DNA from: Larix kaempferi
Lineage: Eukaryota; Streptophyta; Pinopsida; Pinales; Pinaceae
Reading direction: 5' to 3'
NCBI GenBank assembly: GCA_027924585.1
Contig: BSBM01001026.1
Span: forward strand, 3,232,501-3,296,500
Length of the DNA: 64,000 bases
Below the pieces are notes generated by a model that saw only the letters and a program-made list of their open reading frames with translations, was not told where the DNA came from and searched no databases. A program made the translations under genes and the position numbers. Positions 60,465-64,000 of the stretch are shown here, piece by piece (the stretch's first letter is position 1; every line of letters starts with the position of its first letter).

Positions 60465-60917
60465 ATGAAAAGACAAATTGAAGATCAGCCAGAAAACCAA
60501 GCATCGCAAGCAGACGAGAAAAGGTGAGTACAGCTAAATCAAAATCAAATTTCAAGAGATTCCCTTTTTTTTCTCTAGCTAACTTGTGGTTGATTGCTTT
60601 CTATAGACAATAAACAACAACATCCAACACAATAACTATTGAAGAATTGACAAGCTGCAAAATAGGAGACATTTTCGAAGGCGTCGTAATTGTTAAATAT
60701 AAAGCAATGCTTGACAAACTAAACAAGACACATGAGATTTTGTGAGCATACCTAACAGATGCGAATGGTGAGATGAAAGTTAACTTAAATGCACATGGCA
60801 ATCTCATTCACCAGTATGAAGAAAAACTTGCTCTAGGAAAAAGCATTCGTGTAAGAAATTTCAAAGTTGCACCGTCAACTAATTACAACCATGGTGATTG
60901 CGACTGTATCCTGATAG
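60465..60917 (+). pseudogene. RPA-like single-strand DNA-binding protein of the Helitron, truncated
   Basis: Exon 1 (60465-60523) reads MKRQIEDQPENQASQADEK. A GT-AG intron follows (60524-60606, GTGAGT...CTATAG). Exon 2 (from 60607) continues the frame with an OB-fold: 'TITIEELTSCKIGDIFEGVV' and 'YLTDANGEMKVNLNAHGNLI', then 'LGKSIRVRNFKVAPSTNYNH'. Two stops interrupt it: TAA at 60612-60614 and TGA at about 60738, both explainable by C-to-T (CAA, CGA). The frame runs right up to the gypsy 3 LTR at 60918, and the final stop comes from the LTR itself. RPA proteins coat single-stranded DNA; Helitron copies are thought to help during replication. The remainder of the gene, if retained, lies beyond the LTR element. 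Confidence 0.7.
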
Positions 60918-61845
60918 TGTAATGCCCGCCTCAGCACTTGTGTTTGATTTTGATTATGTTAGACTTATGATTAACTAGATTACTTTGAGACCTACGACTG
61001 ATTGACTATTTGAGGGCACTGGTTTGAAATGACCCAGAGTTATGAAACTTGGACCATGAATGATTGCTTTAGACTTTATATGTGAAATGAAAATGATGAA
61101 CATTGGAATTACTTGAAATGAAGAATGATGATTTGTTTATACTCGACTAACTGAGAAAATGAAAATGATGAACATTGGAATTACTTGAAATGACAAATGA
61201 TGATTTGTTTATACTCGACTGACTGAGAAAATGAAAATGATGAATATTGAAATTACTTGAAATGAAAAATAATGATTTGTTTATACTCGACTAACTAAGA
61301 AAATGAAAATGATGAATGTTAAATAATGTTATTAAATCTTAGCTTTATCTTAGAAATTATGAGACAAAAATCTAAGTCATAGCATTGTTATTAAAAGATT
61401 AAATGTAATCTTAAATGAGGAACATTAAACCATTATTATTATCTAGTAATTCATAAAGTAAATCCAACTAATGCTATCTGATGTATTAGTGTAATTGATG
61501 TTCCAAAGATTATAATAATAATGGTTAAATAATAAAGTAATAAATTATTCCCATATCCTTTAATGAATATAGATCAATCATTATAATAAAGGAGTATGAT
61601 ATATCATTTTAATATAGTAAGGGTATTGTAAATAAATGTAGATAATCTCATAGTGTAATTGATGTTTTAAATTTATTGGAGTAGTATTGGCTAAATGTTA
61701 AGGTGAAGTTTACACTTCTATCTTTTAAAGGTTATATACTAATTATTATATTATCATAAAGAAGAGTTAATATTATTTTGACACAATACGGGGAGTAAAT
61801 TCAATGTCTCCAAAAAAAAAATTGCTTACATTGAAAGACCCTACA
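60918..61845 (+). repeat. Gypsy 3 5' LTR
   Basis: 928 bp, starts TGTAATGCCCGCC and ends GACCCTACA just before a primer site. It contains a 72-bp tandem repeat (61072-61318, about 3.3 units, ACTCGACT at 61141, 61213 and 61285 areas). The 3' LTR is outside the window, so the boundaries rest on the TG...CA ends and the adjacent primer site. Confidence 0.8.
61072..61318. repeat. 72-bp tandem repeat in gypsy 3 LTR
   Basis: Units of 'GAAAATGAAAATGATGAA' followed by 'TTACTTGAAATGA' and 'ATTTGTTTATACTCGACT', a few changes between units. The position in U3 suggests an enhancer-like repeat, which is inference. Confidence 0.9.
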
Positions 61846-61847
61846 TT

Positions 61848-61859
61848 TGGTATCAAAGC
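61848..61859 (+). other. Gypsy 3 primer binding site, variant tRNA-iMet type
   Basis: TGGTATCAAAGC, differing at one base from the iMet-complementary TGGTATCAGAGC. Confidence 0.8.
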
Positions 61860-62080
61860 ATGGTCGAACCTAGTTCGGACCAGAACATTCCGCAATACTT
61901 TGATAAAACCACTTGAATAAACAAAAATTGATTTACACGAATTAGATTTTTCCATAAACCAGCAAACTCGTCGGGTTAGAACAAGGAGGGGATGAGAATG
62001 GGAAGCACATCCACCAACCCCTCCAGTAATTACTCTACCTAGAACCAAAGAGACAATTAAACCCACCCACCGGAGAAATC

Positions 62081-64000
62081 ATGAGTATGATGAGGAACTT
62101 CCAAAGAATGTTGGAAGCACTGATGAACAGACTGAACCACATAGGAGACTGACCCTGGTACCTATGATCGAACTGTAGAACCCACCGCCTGCAACCATAC
62201 ATCGAGAACTAGGAAAAGTAAGATTTTGAGAGTTTTGGGGTTCCACTGAAGGAGCCACGTCAGAAGCATGGTTAGAGAACATGGCAATATGCTTCGCTTT
62301 GAGGGACTACACCTCAACCTTGAAGGTATATATGGCTATTTTACAGCTGAGGAGAAACCTGAGGAAGGGATTTCATCTCTATGCTGTGATAGAAATGAAC
62401 AAGGATAAGGACAGAGATGGCATCGCCAACCATCCTTTATTCGTGGAATACATGGATGTAATTCCCGAAGCCTTACCTGGACTACCACCTCAGAGAGACC
62501 TAGATCTCACCATGGAACTGAAGCTGGGAACCGAACCGATCGCAAGAGCTCCATACAGAATGTATGTGCTGGGACTGAAAGAGCTACAGATACAATTACA
62601 AGAGCTCTTGGATCTAGGGCTGATTAGACTGAGCATTTCCCCATGGGGAGCGCCAGTACTTTTTGTCAAAAGAAATATGGGTCGTGGCGACTCTACATCG
62701 ACTACTACCAGCTGAACAAGGCTATTGTGAGGAATCAGTATCCCTTGCCTATGATCGATGACCTATTCGATCAGATGAAAGGTGCCACAATCCTTTCAAA
62801 AATTGATTTACAATCAGGTTTCCACCAGCTGAGAATCACGAAAGCTGGTATTCTAAAGACTACTTTTAAGACACGGTTCAGACACTATGAGTTCATAGTG
62901 ATACCTTTTGGGTTGACCAATGCACCTAATGTCTTCATGAACTTGATGAATGGTGTGTTCCTCTAGTATCTCGACAAGTTCATGCAGGTGTTCCTCAATG
63001 ATATTCTTGTTTACTCCAAGACACCAGAGGAACATGAAGAGAATATTCGGTTAGTTTTACAGTGTCTCAGAGAAAACCAACTTTATGGGAAGTTGTCGAA
63101 ATGCTCCTTCTTCCAGAAAGAAATCCATTATTTGGGACATATTATTTATGGCGACGACGTAGCAGAGGATCCCGCCAAGATTGAGGCCATTTGGGAATGG
63201 CCAGTGCCGACAAACGTACATGAAGTGAGAAGCTTCATGGGACTTGCGGGATATTACAGAAGGTTTGTTGAAGGGTTCTCAAGAATTGCAAGACTGATCA
63301 CTGAGTTGTAGAAGAAGGATAGGCCGTTTATTTGGACGGATAAATGTGAGAATGCATTTGCAAAACTGAAAGAGCTATTGACAACGACACCGGTTTTGAA
63401 AGTGCCTGACATGGAGGAAAATTTCTTGGTATGCACTGATGCATCCAAGGATGGAGTCGGATGTGTGCTAATGCAGGGAGGGAGAGCAATTGCCTACTCC
63501 TCTCGGAGACTCAGGCCTCATGAAGAAAACTATGCAACACATGACATGGAATTGACTGCAGTAATGCATGCTTTACGCTTATGGTGACACTACCTAGTAG
63601 GAAGGAAGTTTGAAATTAAGACGGATCACCATGGATTGCAGTATATCTTTACTCAGAGTGATCTAAATGCTAGACAAAGGAGATGGTCAGAACAGTTGAG
63701 TGAGTATGACTTTGAAATTACCTATGTAAAGGGGACCCTGAACAAAGTAGCAGATGCACTTAGCCGTAGACCCTGCATATTCTCAGTGATTCCAATGCAT
63801 ACCAACCTGAGAGAAAAGGTGCTTGAGCTACAACAGGAAGACAAGTGGTACAATGAGGTCAAGGCCAAGCTAGAACATGAATAGATGGAACTGCCCCAGT
63901 ATAAGGGTTATTCATTGGAAAATGATGGATTGTTGAGATACAACAACCATATTTATGTACCAGAGAACAATGAGCTCAGGAACCTAGTCCTAGAAGAAGC
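62081..64000 (+). pseudogene. Gypsy 3 deleted gag-pol with stops
   Basis: Gag starts at 62081 (MSMMRNFQRMLEALMNRLN). After a frame change it shows 'FWGSTEGATSEAWLENMAIC' and, by 62365, joins directly to 'RKGFHLYAVIEMNKDKD', normally the protease-RT linker; the nucleocapsid and protease are thus deleted. RT: 'EALPGLPPQRDLDLTMELK' and '[20 protein letters not shown]'; a frameshift near 62670; '[16 protein letters not shown]', '[13 protein letters not shown]' and catalytic 'FLNDILVYS' (Asp-Asp changed to Asn-Asp). RNase H: '[16 protein letters not shown]', '[18 protein letters not shown]' and 'FEIKTDHHGLQYIF', then 'LNKVADALSRR'. In-frame stops occur at 62964, 63309, 63585 and 63882. The end of the window falls at the integrase N-terminus. 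Confidence 0.88.

Larger units (their letters stand above)
52178..60917 (+). mobile_element. Helentron-type Helitron (HLE2), decayed
   Basis: Coding order on the plus strand: two tandem units of paired OTU-like domains (52340-54790), Cys-rich N-terminal domain plus HUH/Y2 Rep plus PIF1 helicase plus endonuclease (54930-59849), then an RPA-like gene with an intron (60465-60917). Canonical plant Helitrons encode Rep-helicase and RPA without an endonuclease. A C-terminal endonuclease/exonuclease/phosphatase domain defines the Helentron branch. Such elements transpose through single-stranded, peel-and-paste or rolling-circle replication. Multiple stops and three frameshifts show this copy is dead. 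Terminal sequences were not found. The right end is lost behind the LTR at 60918. Confidence 0.85.
60918..64000 (+). mobile_element. Ty3/gypsy retrotransposon with internal deletion (gypsy 3), runs off window
   Basis: 5' LTR (60918-61845), primer binding site, a shortened gag joined to the protease-RT linker, then RT and RNase H up to and beyond the window edge. The rest of gag (knuckle) and protease are missing. It inserted into the RPA-like gene of the Helentron. Confidence 0.88.

Overview
The window looks like nuclear DNA of a seed plant, most likely a conifer or another gymnosperm. It is AT-rich and almost entirely made of transposable elements in nested layers. No intact host gene was found, and no tRNA, rRNA or CRISPR. 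The conifer guess rests mainly on a Penelope-like retroelement with a GIY-YIG endonuclease. To my knowledge this class is reported in land plants chiefly from conifers, where it was named Dryad. All four primer binding sites seen in LTR elements match the initiator-Met tRNA.

Layout. 1-14074: a minus-strand LTR element present as a head-to-tail array (partial internal region - LTR - complete internal region - LTR). It has no pol; its only candidate gene is a short zinc-knuckle ORF, and its leader carries a GC-rich 31-bp palindromic array. 14075-16735: the minus-strand Penelope-like element, whose single ORF has one in-frame TAG. 16736-17597: an unrecognised transposon-like pseudogene. 17598-20545: an LTR-like block with a TATA box. 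20735-27861: a decayed minus-strand Ty3/gypsy element with four to five zinc knuckles and a second gag-like domain between protease and reverse transcriptase. 27862-35654: a solo LTR (duplication GATCG) related to the array LTRs, itself split by a nearly complete Ty1/copia element at 29412-35572 (duplication TTGAG).

35831-36765: an unrecognised pseudogene. 36766-44063: AT-rich DNA with several tandem duplications, the 3' end of a LINE and a trihelix-like pseudogene. 44064-50169: a very recent Ty3/gypsy chromovirus (two 374-bp LTRs that appear to differ at one base, duplication GAACT) whose gag-pol frame has two internal TGA codons. 52178-60917: a decayed Helitron of the Helentron (HLE2) type. 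In order it carries tandem OTU-like protease domains, a Cys-rich N-terminal domain, an HUH/Y2 Rep, a PIF1 helicase, a C-terminal endonuclease/exonuclease/phosphatase domain, and a separate intron-bearing RPA-like gene. 60918 to the end: a Ty3/gypsy LTR that cuts off the RPA-like gene, followed by internally deleted gag-pol.

The elements do not work together as one pathway. The value of the window is its stratigraphy (who inserted into whom) and its unusual elements. The Helentron with endonuclease, OTU and RPA modules and the Penelope-like element are the most noteworthy. Paralogous copies inside the window show directly that at least two premature stops arose by C-to-T change, as expected of heavily methylated, silenced repeats.
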